A DNA stretch of 20,915 nt, from contig CAJPVJ010000737.1 of assembly GCA_905397405.1 (NCBI GenBank), forward strand, positions 1-20,915, in the 5' to 3' direction. Shown here piece after piece: positions 1-11,901 of the stretch (position 1 is its first letter; each line of letters opens with the position of its first letter). The translations under genes and the position numbers were made by a program. The notes beneath the pieces are model-generated. The model had not been told where the DNA came from and did no database searches. It saw nothing but the letters and a program-made list of their open reading frames with translations. This stretch comes from Oppiella nova (taxonomy: Eukaryota > Arthropoda > Arachnida > Sarcoptiformes > Oppiidae).

Positions 1-2661
1 ACTCCCCTTTTCCCCATCAAAAGCTCCTTATATTAGAGAATCACTACATATTGTTTTGATAGTGAAAACACATAACATCTACTGTTTAATGCCATGAATT
101 GCAGTGCATATAAAAGTTTATATTATTTTTAGTATTTTTACACCTATAGTGCATTGGAAAGGCATTGAAATGATGGTGAGCTCCGGAAATTAAGATTAAT
201 GGTGACCGACATGAAAGTCAACGTCAAATGGATCGACACAACAGTGAAGAGCAGCGCCTAATAAACACAGAAATGCTATACAATGCTATACACGAGCCAT
301 ATATTGCCATATATTGTCTTGCATTCACTTTATGACCATTTGCTTCACTAACGCATAGACAGTAGAGTAGCATATATTGAGAGCAAAGCAATAATGGCTG
401 CAATATGTTGAGAGTGTATTACACCTAAACTCAGTATTAGCTCATCATTGTTACAACAATTGTGTCAAATTTGTCTCTTATATGAAATCGTACACTAAAC
501 TACACTATAATACCTTACACCAAGAAATACTGTTTATCCGCATAACGAATATATCACAGTTTTACATATGAATAGCTTTTGAATGCCAATGTATTTAGCA
601 TAACATACAAAGTAAAGGGTCTTTTACTTGAGGCACTGTTTTCAAAGAGATATTCTTCACTGTCTTTATGCATATTCTGTGAATGTGTTTGCTTTACAGC
701 ACCGAGTTTTGCAATTTATGTTTAATACATTTGAATGAGAGCTCATTTTATTTACTTTCAGTCATTGAAACGTTTGGATTTGTGATTCGCCAGCGGGTTG
801 TTTGGGTTGTGTTTGCTCTCAAATGTCTCTCTCTTTAATTGCTGAATGAGAAACAAAATTAGCTCTCAATACAGGCATCACCCAGATTACTAGTATATAA
901 CACATCTATTTCATACCATTACTATTTTCATGCAATTCTTTTCAATTTATATCTCAAATGAGTTGGAGAATCAATACAAACATTATTTATCGACACTTTT
1001 GAATTTTTTATCGCTTCAAAACTGTTGGACCAATTCATGTATTATCTCTCATATATTTCAATGTTCTCCACTTCTATGCCATCAATCCTCCACTTCTATC
1101 CTTTTAGTGCAATAGTATTGCAAAAGACATTACATTATAAGATGAAATGGAAGTAAAACAGAATCACTAAAACTGAAAGCATCTGACAATATATGCTTTG
1201 CTGAAGATTAGCGGTCACTGTTCCCTACTATTCCTCCTTTGCTTTTAATGTCAACTAATATACAAGTGCTGTAAAGATAATGGCACCGATAACCACTTAT
1301 ATATGGCTTTACGTCAAACAATTTATATAACAAATAAACATTTAATAAATAAATTTTTATCATTATCCACGAACGTGTTAATTATTTTAAAAATACATTT
1401 TAAATGGTGTCTAAATAAATAAATGCAGTGTTTTTGCTTAACAGGTATGTATGCATTATAGTGAGGCGATTGTATACAGTAGTAATGGATTGATAGAGTA
1501 GAGTGTAGTAGAGTTGGTGGTGCTTACAGTGCTTACAGTGTTGTGCAAATGCAAGATTGGACACATGGGATAGATAGAGAAATGTGTGCATTTTTGATCA
1601 GTTGTCTTGCCATGTAGTGCACCATACATATCAAGTACTCACATATGTATTCATATATACAGTCGATATAATGTTGTAATAGAGTGCATATCTTATGCTA
1701 TACTAGTCACACATTATCGGAAACCATAGATCATATTCATATTACTCACTATTTTTTATTCCTTTGCCAATGAAGTGAATCTTTTCAAATATGCTATAAT
1801 ATAACGATTGTCAGTGAAATACGTTTAAGACAGTGCATAAAAAGTCGAGTGCAGTATACAGTACTTATATATTCATACAAAATTGCATATAACTGAAGTG
1901 ACTGAACGTAGAGTAGGGTATAGAGTATAGTGTATGTGCAAAGTACTGTAGATACCTGTAGTATATTTGTGTTCATCTATTATATAAAGTGATGCTTATA
2001 TACAGTATATAGAGTTGAGTGAAAATTGCATTCCCTGTGGAAGAATCAATAGCACAAGAGAGAGGTTTTGCTGTTAAGATACTAAAGCTTTATATGCCTT
2101 ATATTCAGGTTAAGTGTAGTCCCCTAAACATGAATACAAGCACTAGCTATGCCTCTGACAGAAGATGTTTTAATATCTAAATATATTCACACATACGAAC
2201 CATATATAATAGACTTTCCTCTTGAAAAAACTTATATTTCAATGAGTTTTGGCTTTTCATAACATTCATTGAATTGTGTTTTTATATTAATATACGTATA
2301 ACTGGTGTGAGTCTGAAAGTGAACAAAACAGGCAAACATAGAGAGCACAGGCATAACACAGGCATAGACGACATGCAACCATAATATTAAGTCAAATGAT
2401 TCTCATATTCTGTGAACCGCACCCTTTTCTGGTGGCCAACAGTTTTTGGGTGGAGGACTGGTATCATCACAGAGACTACGCTTCAAAGCATGTTTCACTG
2501 CCTAACAGCACTGCACTGCCAAACACTCGCCGATCACTGTATACTATATGCTATACTATGGCACTGTAAGGTATGGTATGGTATATGTGCTAATCATTGA
2601 TTCCAATCTCATTAAATGGTAATTATTCGCCTCTTTTAGACCAAACACGCGCTCTCTTCAG
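1..2661. other. non-coding AT-rich region
   Basis: No supportable gene on either strand. 1440-2030 is locally repetitive with degenerate TATAGAGT/TACAGT words and a GTGCTTACA duplication, which explains the two weakly similar minus-strand open frames at 1400-1591 and 1794-1976. A GGTAT pentamer is repeated three to four times near 2569-2585. About 2405-2560 is somewhat less AT-rich, but the frame through it (2412-2600) has no ATG start. Confidence 0.7.
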
Positions 2662-2686
2662 CTCTCTCTCTCTCTCTCTCTCTCTC
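2662..2686. repeat. (CT)n microsatellite
   Basis: 25-base pure CT run. Confidence 0.95.
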
Positions 2687-3190
2687 ATAATTTAGAAACA
2701 CATCAATACTATGGCAGTGTATATGAGAACAGATAGACAGCAATGAAGAGCACAGTATGTGTGAGCGACTCAACAAAACAACGAAAAAATATTGCGAAAA
2801 TTGATGAGACATTTTGGTTAAATTTTTGTAAGTGTTTAACGATTATATAGACTGAGGGTTGGATTCATTTGCATTCAGAGCGCAGGGATCACGTTCTGGA
2901 TGTTATGCGACACTAAAAATACTTTTCAAATGTTTAATTAGAATTACTATAAGAATTGTTTTTACAGTGACTATCATACTATCATTTTTCTCTTTTATAA
3001 CTCCCTTAACAATCATTATTAATGCATATTCTGATAGATTTAACTCACGAAATGAATTTACAAAAAACAATATTTACAACTTTTTTCATATATCACCAAA
3101 ACGTATAAAAACAATGAATGAAATATTTTTGTTACAAATTGTATTAATATTTCAAGTTTAGTATATAAGTGATACTTAAACACAAAAAAG
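2687..3190. other. non-coding AT-rich region
   Basis: The frame at 2859-3161 (100 codons) begins with TTG, is Ile/Phe/Asn-rich as expected of random AT-rich sequence, and shows no domain. I see no gene. Confidence 0.65.
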
Positions 3191-3609
3191 GAAAATTTCA
3201 AATATTTGCCACACAGATGCTGGTGATATTAAAAACAATGTTAACATATCCGACGCTCTCAAATGGTTGACACTTTGATTTCCTATTTGTATTAGCAGTC
3301 AATGACTAGGAAATGCCGACCGGACGACACATTCTTTGCTCAATCAAAACGATGTAATATTATTCTGCGAGTGACTCAAAGCCCTCTCAGTTTTCATCTN
3401 GAAAATTTCAAATATTTGCCACACAGATGCTGGTGATATTAAAAACAATGTTAACATATCCGACGCTCTCAAATGGTTGACACTTTGATTTCCTATTTGT
3501 ATTAGCAGTCAATGACTAGGAAATGCCGACCGGACGACACATTCTTTGCTCAATCAAAACGATGTAATATTATTCTGCGAGTGACTCAAAGCCCTCTCAG
3601 TTTTCATCT
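3191..3609. repeat. 209-bp perfect tandem duplication split by one N
   Basis: 3191-3399 and 3401-3609 read as identical over 209 bases, separated only by the single ambiguous base at 3400. There is no divergence, no target-site duplication and no terminal structure. The simplest reading is two contig ends that overlap and were joined with an N rather than merged, so the true sequence probably has one copy. A recent real tandem duplication is the alternative. Confidence 0.95.
3400..3400. other. assembly gap/ambiguous base (N)
   Basis: The only non-ACGT base in the window, sitting exactly at the junction of two identical 209-base copies. It marks a scaffold or gap-fill seam. Confidence 0.95.
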
Positions 3610-6249
3610 CTAATACTCTAATAGCAAAAAAGTAATGCTTTCGCAGCAGTAAAAGCATTATTGTTACTGTAATACTGGCCTCACTATCCATCCGTTCCCT
3701 CACTTTTTGATTAGTATAGAGCAATAACACCTCAAATCTGACGAGCAGTTTGAGTGAAAGCTGCTATTTTATAACAAAATCATAATAATAGCTGAGCCCA
3801 TGTTAACTAATAAATGCAAAAAAGACTGTTTTAAGGGCTATAATATTTAACACAAGACATAAGTGTATTATCTCCGGTACTAATACATTGCCCCAAGATA
3901 TGAGTCCGTATAACACAAACTCGGGTTTGGTTTGCTTTGTATATCATATACTAACGGCATATTCTGTATGCCTTATTTTGGCCAATACTACACTAAACTC
4001 ATATCTAAAGTACACACGGCTTCAATTCATTGTCTCTACTATCGAAATGCATCTCTCCTTCAGTCTCTCTCTCTCTCTCTGATGCCTGAGTCACTCATTT
4101 GATGTGTTCCCTCTCAAACAAATCTCATGGGAAGGTCGGGCACATAGAGTACAAAATAGACGAATCAAATCTGATTCACTTTCGGCCAAATAATGCAATG
4201 TCTGTGCCTTTACCTCAAATATGGTTCAAATAATTCTCTGCAATAAGAATCAACTTTTCCTCTATTTCTGTGCATTTCATTTAATTCAAGTAAATAAACA
4301 AAAACTCTTTTGGATTTATAGCTCTAGTCTTTCGACAATTAAATAATATAACATTAAATTGAATCGAAATACTAAACACTAAATTCACTATTCTCTATAA
4401 AAGTTACTTAATATATGTATAAAAGAGAAATAGAAATATAAATACATCTCATATAATATATGAGCAAAACTTTGAGCCATTCATTGTTGGGTTGTGTTTC
4501 ACGACTTTGTGCTGTAAATTGATTGACAGTTTGGATGTCAGACACTATTACGGAGAATTAAGCAGAATTAAGGCACGTTCGGCAGACATACAGCACAGGC
4601 ATACTCCACAACACACACACATACGGCTCTGTCATGTGTTTCAAATAGATTCTGTGAGAACCAGATTCTACTTTACTTTTTCATGTGTCTCTCTTTGACA
4701 CATAACACATAACAACTCGATTTTATATACAATATATAACTGTAAGGGTTTGTGTCTTTGTGCCACTCTTTTCACGTGAAGTCAACATCAAATAAAACTC
4801 AAAACATTTATATAAATAAAAGCCCAAAGAAAATATTAGAGAGTGAATGAATTGATATAAAGTTGTATAACCTTTTTTGGGTATATATGGCTGCATATAT
4901 GCATATGATTACATAATGGCTTAGGGCATGAATATTCTTGTGCTCTATTTACTAGTGGTCTCCCGGGAGTGCAAAGTTGTCGCGAGACATATCTCAGTTG
5001 ATTATAATTCGTTAATTATGTACAGGTGCTGACGTGTGAGAAGCGTGTGCTCTAACAAACATATAATGTAATGCCTCGCATACATTGCCTCCAGTTAGGC
5101 ATAGACTATAAGCTCAGGTATGCATCCAATACATGCAATCCTCCGGAGAAATGGCTCCGCAGAGAATTCCTACGTTAGATCGTTGAGCTACAAAATGCCG
5201 CTCAGATACACGTTAAATTAGTCAACACACATACCAGTGCTCATATAACACACACTCACTAACCCATACATCCACTACCCCATACTATTGTGCAAATTGC
5301 AAATATTGCTCAACAATCGACAATACATTTAATGTTTAGACAACTTTCAAATATCAAATAATACTCTTATTTTTATTTGTCTTTAAAACTCTAAACTGGT
5401 CTTTTGTGTCCATTGCTTAGTGTTTAGACTTCATAACATACTGTATTTGGATTGCCTTCCCTACCCATCCCTAGTGCCTGTGCTCTAACACTACAACACG
5501 TAATGTCTCAGTGAATGAGCGCAACACTTACTGCACTGAAAATTTGTTATACGATATAAACGAATATATTATACATGAGGTATATATACACTACCAATTC
5601 ATAGACATTATAGTTTCATGTGTTTTAATGCTTACGCCTAATATGTTTTACATAAGTTTCAAGTCGATATTACGAGACTAACGGTGCATAACATGAGTTC
5701 CAAAAGTAATATTAAAACTCAATGAACAGACATGATATGCATGCGAGCCATCGCCTAATTATTATTGTAAATGACAACTATTTTTTGATTATTAAAAATT
5801 AATTGATTCAAAAACCAGTTTTGTATGACTTATACTTTAAGGAACTAATGACACGGAGATTGAATTACTTTTAAAAATTATCATCACATCAATGGTACAA
5901 CTGATCAAATGATTTAATGTAATAAATATATTAATATTTATTCGCATATTGTTTGCCACTCGAAGACCAATATATAAGTGAAAATAACTAATGAAAAGCG
6001 TTATGCATATAGTGTTGGAAATTATAGTCCCAACGGATTTGGTCGATAAAAATTACGAAATAAGTGAATATTATATTTGTTGATAAAAATTAATGTCTAA
6101 AAATAAAAATGTTATTTATTGTGCACAATAGCAAAGAGAAATAAATTATTTAGATTGCATTATCTCATTATCTGATAATTATTTTTATTATAAATTTGCG
6201 AATATAATGAATAAACAGAATAATAAACAAAGAATTATGGAAAATGCTA
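3610..6249. other. non-coding AT-rich region with one balanced island
   Basis: No gene seen. 4950-5220 is less AT-rich and contains palindromes CTCCCGGGAG (4960-4969) and CTCCGGAG (near 5142) plus TCGCGA. It was checked for a tRNA and rejected. Single copies of TACCAGTGCT (5232) and GAATATTC (4930) occur. Confidence 0.65.
4064..4080. repeat. (TC)n microsatellite
   Basis: 17-base TC run. It supplies the SLSLSLSL end of the spurious frame 3888-4082. Confidence 0.9.
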
Positions 6250-6313
6250 AGAGAATAGAGAGAATAGAGAGAATAGAGAGAGAGAGAGAGAGGGAGGGAG
6301 AGAGAGAGAGGAG
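6250..6313. repeat. AGAGAATAG minisatellite grading into (GA)n
   Basis: Three tandem 9-bp AGAGAATAG units (6250-6276) continue into a GA run interrupted by GGGAGGGAG. This looks like an imperfect GA array in which a 9-bp variant has been amplified. Confidence 0.9.
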
Positions 6314-7208
6314 TGAAGAAGAATAAATATTTGATGAAAACTTAAAAAATAAACGAAATAAGTTAATATATAATATACAGTGTTATTAGTTTAAGCAAAG
6401 GCTATGTTTTATACGGCATTGAAATTGCGATTATTGTATATAACGGCAGAAATTATATGAAAAATAAAGAAACACATGAAGAGATGGGGATCTATATTAG
6501 AGTATTACTGAATATGGTTTGTCGATAGGAGTGAAGTGCACCCATTTATTTGCTTTTTGTTAGTCTAATGTTTGCCATACATTCACTGGTAATAGAATCT
6601 GATTTGAATGACTGTTTATAAGAGTACTTCTGTTCACTGTAAACCTATTGTATGACATAAATGAGTGTCTGAACGATACCAATGCAGTCAAACCAGTGAT
6701 GGCTTCATTGCCACCAGTTTTATGACAAACTCTACTCTTTCTGATTCATGTTTTGTTGATTAGATTTTCATGTCTTGCATGTCATCCCAATTCACGACAC
6801 TTTCCAAACTACTTATACAACTATTTGACTCATAATTACATAATTATTAATAAACAATTCGCAGACATTTCCAAATTGAATGCAAAACACAATTAATTTA
6901 ATTACGTGTTAATTGCAAAAAACAATATAATATATCATTAAAACTTAAGCTAAATTAATGCAAACTTATATTTATTTTACTGCAAAGTGTTATGAGTGAA
7001 CATTTTAAAGCAGAATATTGTGAATGGATGGCAATAATTTGAATTTTGATCACATTTTCATTTATCGCATACAATAATCGCATATAAAAATAGAAATGTT
7101 ATCCGGAAGGGAGAGGTGGCAGAGAGTGGTGGCGATCGCATCACATCATAATAAGCGCATCAGATAACAGAGCGGTGGGCGCACAGACCCTACGGAAATA
7201 GTGGGCCA
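6314..7208. other. non-coding AT-rich region ending in a balanced island
   Basis: No gene seen. About 7095-7208 is G/C-richer than its surroundings, with GGCGATCGC near 7131, and abuts a long TC array. It could be regulatory, but nothing in it is diagnostic. Confidence 0.6.
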
Positions 7209-7263
7209 TCTCTCTCTCTCTCTCTCTCTCTCACTCACTCTCTCTCTCTCTCTCTCTCTCTCT
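7209..7263. repeat. (TC)n microsatellite with ACTC interruption
   Basis: 55-base TC array interrupted by two ACTC units in the middle. It follows a balanced-composition island at about 7095-7208. Confidence 0.95.
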
Positions 7264-7570
7264 AACTCCTTATATTGCTCTTTATATTCCGAATACTGAC
7301 GTCAATTCACATCTCTATGGAAACGATGACCAAAATATTTAAGTAATTTGTGCTTATTTTCTATCCCATTCTCTCTCCCTTTCCTCTACCCCTATACCCA
7401 GTGTTTTCTCTCCCTATCTCTCTCTCACTTCAATCTCCGATCACTTCATATATTATTGCATATCTTAAACAATAATAACATACAAAACAATTTTTGTTAT
7501 CTTATTTTTTGTGCTCCATATTTTCACTTATCATTTTTGTATAGCACTTAAACTCCAGTTCCCTTCCAGT

Positions 7571-7571
<1 letters not shown>

Positions 7572-7619
<48 letters not shown>
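7572..7619. repeat. compound (CT)n-(CA)n microsatellite
   Basis: A CT run of about 33 bases passes directly into a CA run of about 16 bases. Confidence 0.95.
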
Positions 7620-7982
7620 AACACACATTTGAGTTGAGGTCATATCTATAGCGAATGTAAATAATATTTTTATGACTACTTGTGACCACTTATTACACGA
7701 TTCCTATTCTCCTTATAATACAGAATATTATATTATAAAAGTCTAACGATTTTTCTTACACTCACTCTATGGCTATATTCTGGGGGATAAAAGTTTGTGT
7801 TATTTTTTATCTCAAATATTATATTTTCCCAAAAATTGAATTTTTAAATGCAATGTAAAAATGAGTGAAAATTTTTAATAACTTTTAAATTAAATTTATT
7901 TTCTTAACTGCAAATAAGAGACCGAAAACTTTAAGTCCATATGTTTTTTGTGGAAATAAATTCTAATTATTTTGCAAACATT

Positions 7983-8026
7983 GAGAGAGAGAGAGAGAGA
8001 GAAAGAAAGAGAGAGAGAGAGAGAGA
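7983..8026. repeat. (GA)n microsatellite
   Basis: GA array with two GAAA interruptions. It is complementary to the CT array about 360 bases upstream at 7572. Confidence 0.95.
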
Positions 8027-9221
8027 TTTGTAAATAAAATTGAAATAAAGATATTTAATTGTTTGCAATTATCATTAACTGCAACCTTATTCTGTAATAA
8101 ACTTTTACGTCAAACACACATAACATACAGAATAATGCAGAATATATTATACACACGAATAGATAGAAATGCCGAATAATTAATGAATTTCTTTAAGATA
8201 TATATGATTTTGAAATGTGAGTGCATTTCAGTGTAAATTCTGTACAACTATTTCAGTTGTTTTTAAATTAGATAAAGAATTGCATTGTTTTTAAATAATA
8301 TTAAATTAATTGACGTTTTAGTCGAGTATTGGGAAAATAAATGCAATTTTGTCGGCAAATCAATTAAATATGTTTCTCTAAAATGAAAACTATTTAAAAT
8401 GCATTGCATTTACAAAATATGCCCAAAATTAATGCCTATATCTCACGCGATATGTATATAATATATTCAACACATATGTAAAACATACAGAATATGCAGA
8501 ATTAATCTATAATTATATTGACATTTGATATCAATTGTTACGATTAGTTAGACATATGTAAGTAAATGGTGTGCAAATTATTTAACTATCAACTTATAAA
8601 TATAGAAAAATATTATCTTGCATAAAAAATGATAGCATTAATAAAATCAAAATTTGCAAATTTAATTTACTGTAATTAATTTTCAGAAATACCGTCATTA
8701 TCATTACTTATTATAATTAAAAATATCGTATAAATAATATATAAATATAATTTAATTTTAAAGTAAAAAAATTTAAATTCAATAAAACTTGTAAAATTGT
8801 TATTATAAATAAATTTGCTTTAAAAATAGCATACGATTCATGGCACACAAGTCTATTGATAAGCATTAAATAAATATATATTTTTTGTTTATTTCTATTG
8901 AATTAACTGTCAGATTATATTAATGCAAATTCAATAGAGAAATACAAAGAATATTCTGTTCGTCAGAATATTCTCTCTCTCCTCGCAGTGAAAGCAGTTT
9001 ACGAATCGATTCATTCGTTTTCTCTTATTTTTGCGGAACTTTTCGTTTTTGATTTGAATGAATGATTGCATGAATTAAATGAATGAAAACCTCTTTTCAA
9101 ATAATTCTCGTCAGGAATTGAAAGCAACGAAAAAAATTGTTTGAATTCTCTATGTTTTATGTTTATGTGATTGATATTTGTATTTATTTCTTATATTTCT
9201 CTCCCTATCCACTCACTCAAG
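8027..9221. other. non-coding, extremely AT-rich region
   Basis: No gene seen. Contains the paired AGAATATTCT palindromes (8948-8974) and several CAGAATA half-copies (near 8128, 8139 and 8489). Confidence 0.7.
8948..8974. repeat. paired AGAATATTCT palindromes
   Basis: Two perfect 10-bp palindromes AGAATATTCT at 8948-8957 and 8965-8974, 17 bp apart start to start and separated by 7 bases. Each has the inverted GAA-nn-TTC geometry of heat-shock-element half-sites, but the pair does not form a regular 5-bp array throughout. Function unknown. Confidence 0.85.
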
Positions 9222-9285
9222 TAGTCAGTAAAGGACTGGTAGCCGACTACCACTCCCTGCCGGTAGTACCGGTGCTATGGATTTG
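9222..9285 (+). other. candidate unannotated exon or structured RNA island
   Basis: A short balanced-composition island in very AT-rich DNA. It is preceded by a pyrimidine-rich stretch (about 9186-9217) ending in CAAG at 9221, with a second possible acceptor AG at 9227-9228, and followed by G|GTGCGT at 9285-9291, a plausible donor. One frame is open through it (9137-9349) but has no ATG start and no recognisable domain. It also holds competing inverted repeats: GGTAG/CTACC (9238-9251), ACTACC/GGTAGT (9246-9267) and CCGGTA-G-TACCGG (9260-9272). A 5' non-coding exon of Shal or a structured element are both possible. Confidence 0.25.
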
Positions 9286-11544
9286 GTGCGTGAAAATATT
9301 TAATGGACTCACGTTTTGGCCCTCTATTTGCTCTATAAATAGTGTATAAATCATTTCATACATGTTTTGAGGCACAAATATTATTCACTTAATATATCAA
9401 TATTTATATTATATAATAGTGTGTATATTCGTTATATGATTTTATTACATAAGATTTCATTAACATTCACCACCAAAAAATCAGTTATATTATACATTAC
9501 TGAATAAGATTTTAAAAATATGTAAAATTTATTTGTATTAAATGTATTTGTTTTAAATATTTAAAATCTTTGTATTGTATTATTAATTAGTTATATTAAT
9601 TTGTTTAAATTTTAAGATTTAAAATGATTTCTATATGAATTATTTTTGACTTTGAAACATAACAGGTTTTATATTGACAAAGTTAGTTTAGTTACAATTA
9701 TATACTATTATATACAAGTATATTATTATATAAACTAAAACCCAATGTTAGCATAATCTCATAGCTAATTAAAATAAATAATATAACCTTTCAACTTAAA
9801 AACTGTTCAATACATTGGCTATTAATTCGTAATTAAAATGATGTCAATTATAGAAATAAAATGAAAAATGTCATTTCACATAACAGTAAATAAAACTCTA
9901 ATTAAGAGTAAAAATAAAAGTTTGCGACAAAAGTATACGAAAAAGAGACACAAAAATCTACTAACGATTTGTTTGAGTTTGCAATCAATGGTGTAATTAA
10001 ATTACCGGAATCACTGGTGTAGCCAATCATACCACTCAATACACGGACTAACTATCCATTCATTAGTGAATACATGTGATGAAGGAAAGGGAGGCCAGGG
10101 ATGGGGAAGGGAGTTATAATGAAAACATGTTTAAATAATAATAACGTTTGTGTAGAATCTCTATAATTAAAAACTTACTAAATGTTTATGAGTTAATATT
10201 TACCCAATGAACTAAACCATAAACTAATATTTTTAATAAATACAAAAGTCTCTCTCACTCTCTCCCTCCTAATAGTATTTATATTTTTATGTTATTGTCA
10301 TATAATTTAGAGTTCATTACAAAACAAAACAAAATTTTTTCATTCAATTCATGACTTAAGAAACAATTTATTCTGTGTAACAAAAAATAATAAACTTTCA
10401 CTATTTTTGATACCATTTGCCAGTCCCTTATCTCTAATATTGTGCAGTTAACCTGAATTCCAGTTTTATATACCGGTGCTCATCAACTGAATGCTTAATT
10501 TGATTAACAAAACATTTTTTACATTATTTTTAAAGAAAATATACATAAAGTTCTCAATTATTATACACAATAGTTAGCTATAGAGTTATTACAGTACTTC
10601 AAACCCAAATACCATTTAAATTGAAAACAAATGCTTATAAAAATAAATTAAATTTTTAAGCATGATTATTTTATAGAGTTTGTATTACTTTTAATCAAAC
10701 TAAAAATTTACAGTACTTGTATATAAATTATTAATTTATTTGATATAATTACACAACATAACACTTAACGCAAATAATCCTTTTTGAATTATATAAATTA
10801 TATATCATATTTTAAAAACAATATTTATTACAAAACAAAGTATTAAAGTTTTAAAAACACATCTTTATTAAAATTACTTTAACATTATTTAAGTGTTACA
10901 ACTTATTCTGAATAAACAACTTTGGTATTATAAAATGTGAAGTGTTTTATTGACATTTAAATTTGTCTGAATTGAAAATGATTTTTTAAAGGGAATAAAA
11001 CTTCTAACAACTTTCAAAAACAATGTATTATTCAATAGTTTTTTATAAACACAATAAAGTAGTTTTAAAATACAAATACGATTCGTGTGTATTGTCTGCC
11101 GATTGACAAAACTGTCGATAAAATATCTATTATTAGAAAAAACAGAGTATTTTATTCCCGTTTCTAATCTAATCTCAAGAATATCTGAAAGAATTGATTT
11201 TTTGGTACTGTTTTTATATACGAGTTATTATTGCTTTTGATTTCTACAGAATATTCTTTGTGTTTAAATGAATTGAAAAAAACAAAAATATAGATAATAA
11301 TACAGTATAAAGGGTCGTCTATTTTGTTGTCAATAGATTTTGATCAATGGTTGGGTCAGGACTTAAGGCGACTATAAAGTGGTGTTTCCATACTTTAGAC
11401 ATAATTTACTTTCACTTATAGCCCACGAATATTCTTAAACACAAGCTTATATGTACTCTAGATTTTAATCGTGTATTTGTATAAGATATGATCAGTAAAT
11501 GGGTTGTTATATTCAATAATATTAAATACTCTTGTTTTTTAGGT

Positions 11545-11549
<5 letters not shown>
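9286..11549. other. non-coding, extremely AT-rich region
   Basis: No gene seen. Contains the G-run cluster at 10089-10111, TACCGGTGCT at 10471 and palindrome copies at 11248 and 11427. Confidence 0.7.
10089..10111 (+). other. G-quadruplex-type motif
   Basis: Four G-runs of 3, 3, 4 and 3 at 10089-10091, 10098-10100, 10103-10106 and 10109-10111, with loops of 6, 2 and 2 bases. This fits the G3+N1-7 rule within a nearly pure purine stretch (10079-10113). It is conspicuous in sequence with so few G-runs. Confidence 0.75.

Positions 11550-11584
<35 letters not shown>
11550..11584. repeat. (TC)n microsatellite
   Basis: 35-base pure TC run preceded by TTTTTTAGGTACAGG, so a pyrimidine-tract/acceptor resemblance here is fortuitous or at least unsupported. 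Confidence 0.95.
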
Positions 11585-11587
<3 letters not shown>

Positions 11588-11870
11588 GAGTGATGGATCC
11601 GTTTTTTGTGTGCATTTTACTCGCTATCTCTCGGATATAATCGATTGGATATCAAACACGCGAATCGACTGTCAAATCGATTGTTCACTCATTATATCAC
11701 ATCTCTATCTCTCATATAATACACTATTTTATAGACAACTATTCAATTGTGTGTGACTTATATTTGTACCATTATTTCATACATACATGTATTGACCTCT
11801 CTTTCTGTCTTTCCTTCTCTTTATTTCCTATTTCGGGTACAAATAAAACTCAATTCTTGATTAAATGTGA

Positions 11871-11898
<28 letters not shown>
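11871..11898. repeat. (AG)n microsatellite
   Basis: 28-base pure AG run, inverted relative to the TC run about 290 bases upstream. Confidence 0.95.

Positions 11899-11901
<3 letters not shown>

Noticed and set aside
1400-1976. Two minus-strand open frames (1400-1591, 1794-1976) with faint resemblance to each other
   Set aside because: The resemblance comes from shared low-complexity TACTGTATA/ACTCTA words; both lack protein-like composition.
2859-3161. 100-codon plus-strand open frame
   Set aside because: TTG start, composition typical of random AT-rich DNA, no motif, no coding-like base composition.
3191-3609. Duplicated segment as a transposon or CRISPR-like repeat
   Set aside because: Perfect identity, no terminal inverted repeats and an N at the junction fit an assembly seam better.
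5165-5205. Possible minus-strand tRNA (GTAGCTCAACG resembles an A box)
   Set aside because: No B box (GGTTCGANNCC-like) at the right distance and no cloverleaf could be drawn.
11522-11551. Splice acceptor (T-run, AG, then GTACAG) before the TC array
   Set aside because: The sequence downstream is a microsatellite followed by AT-rich DNA with no coding character.
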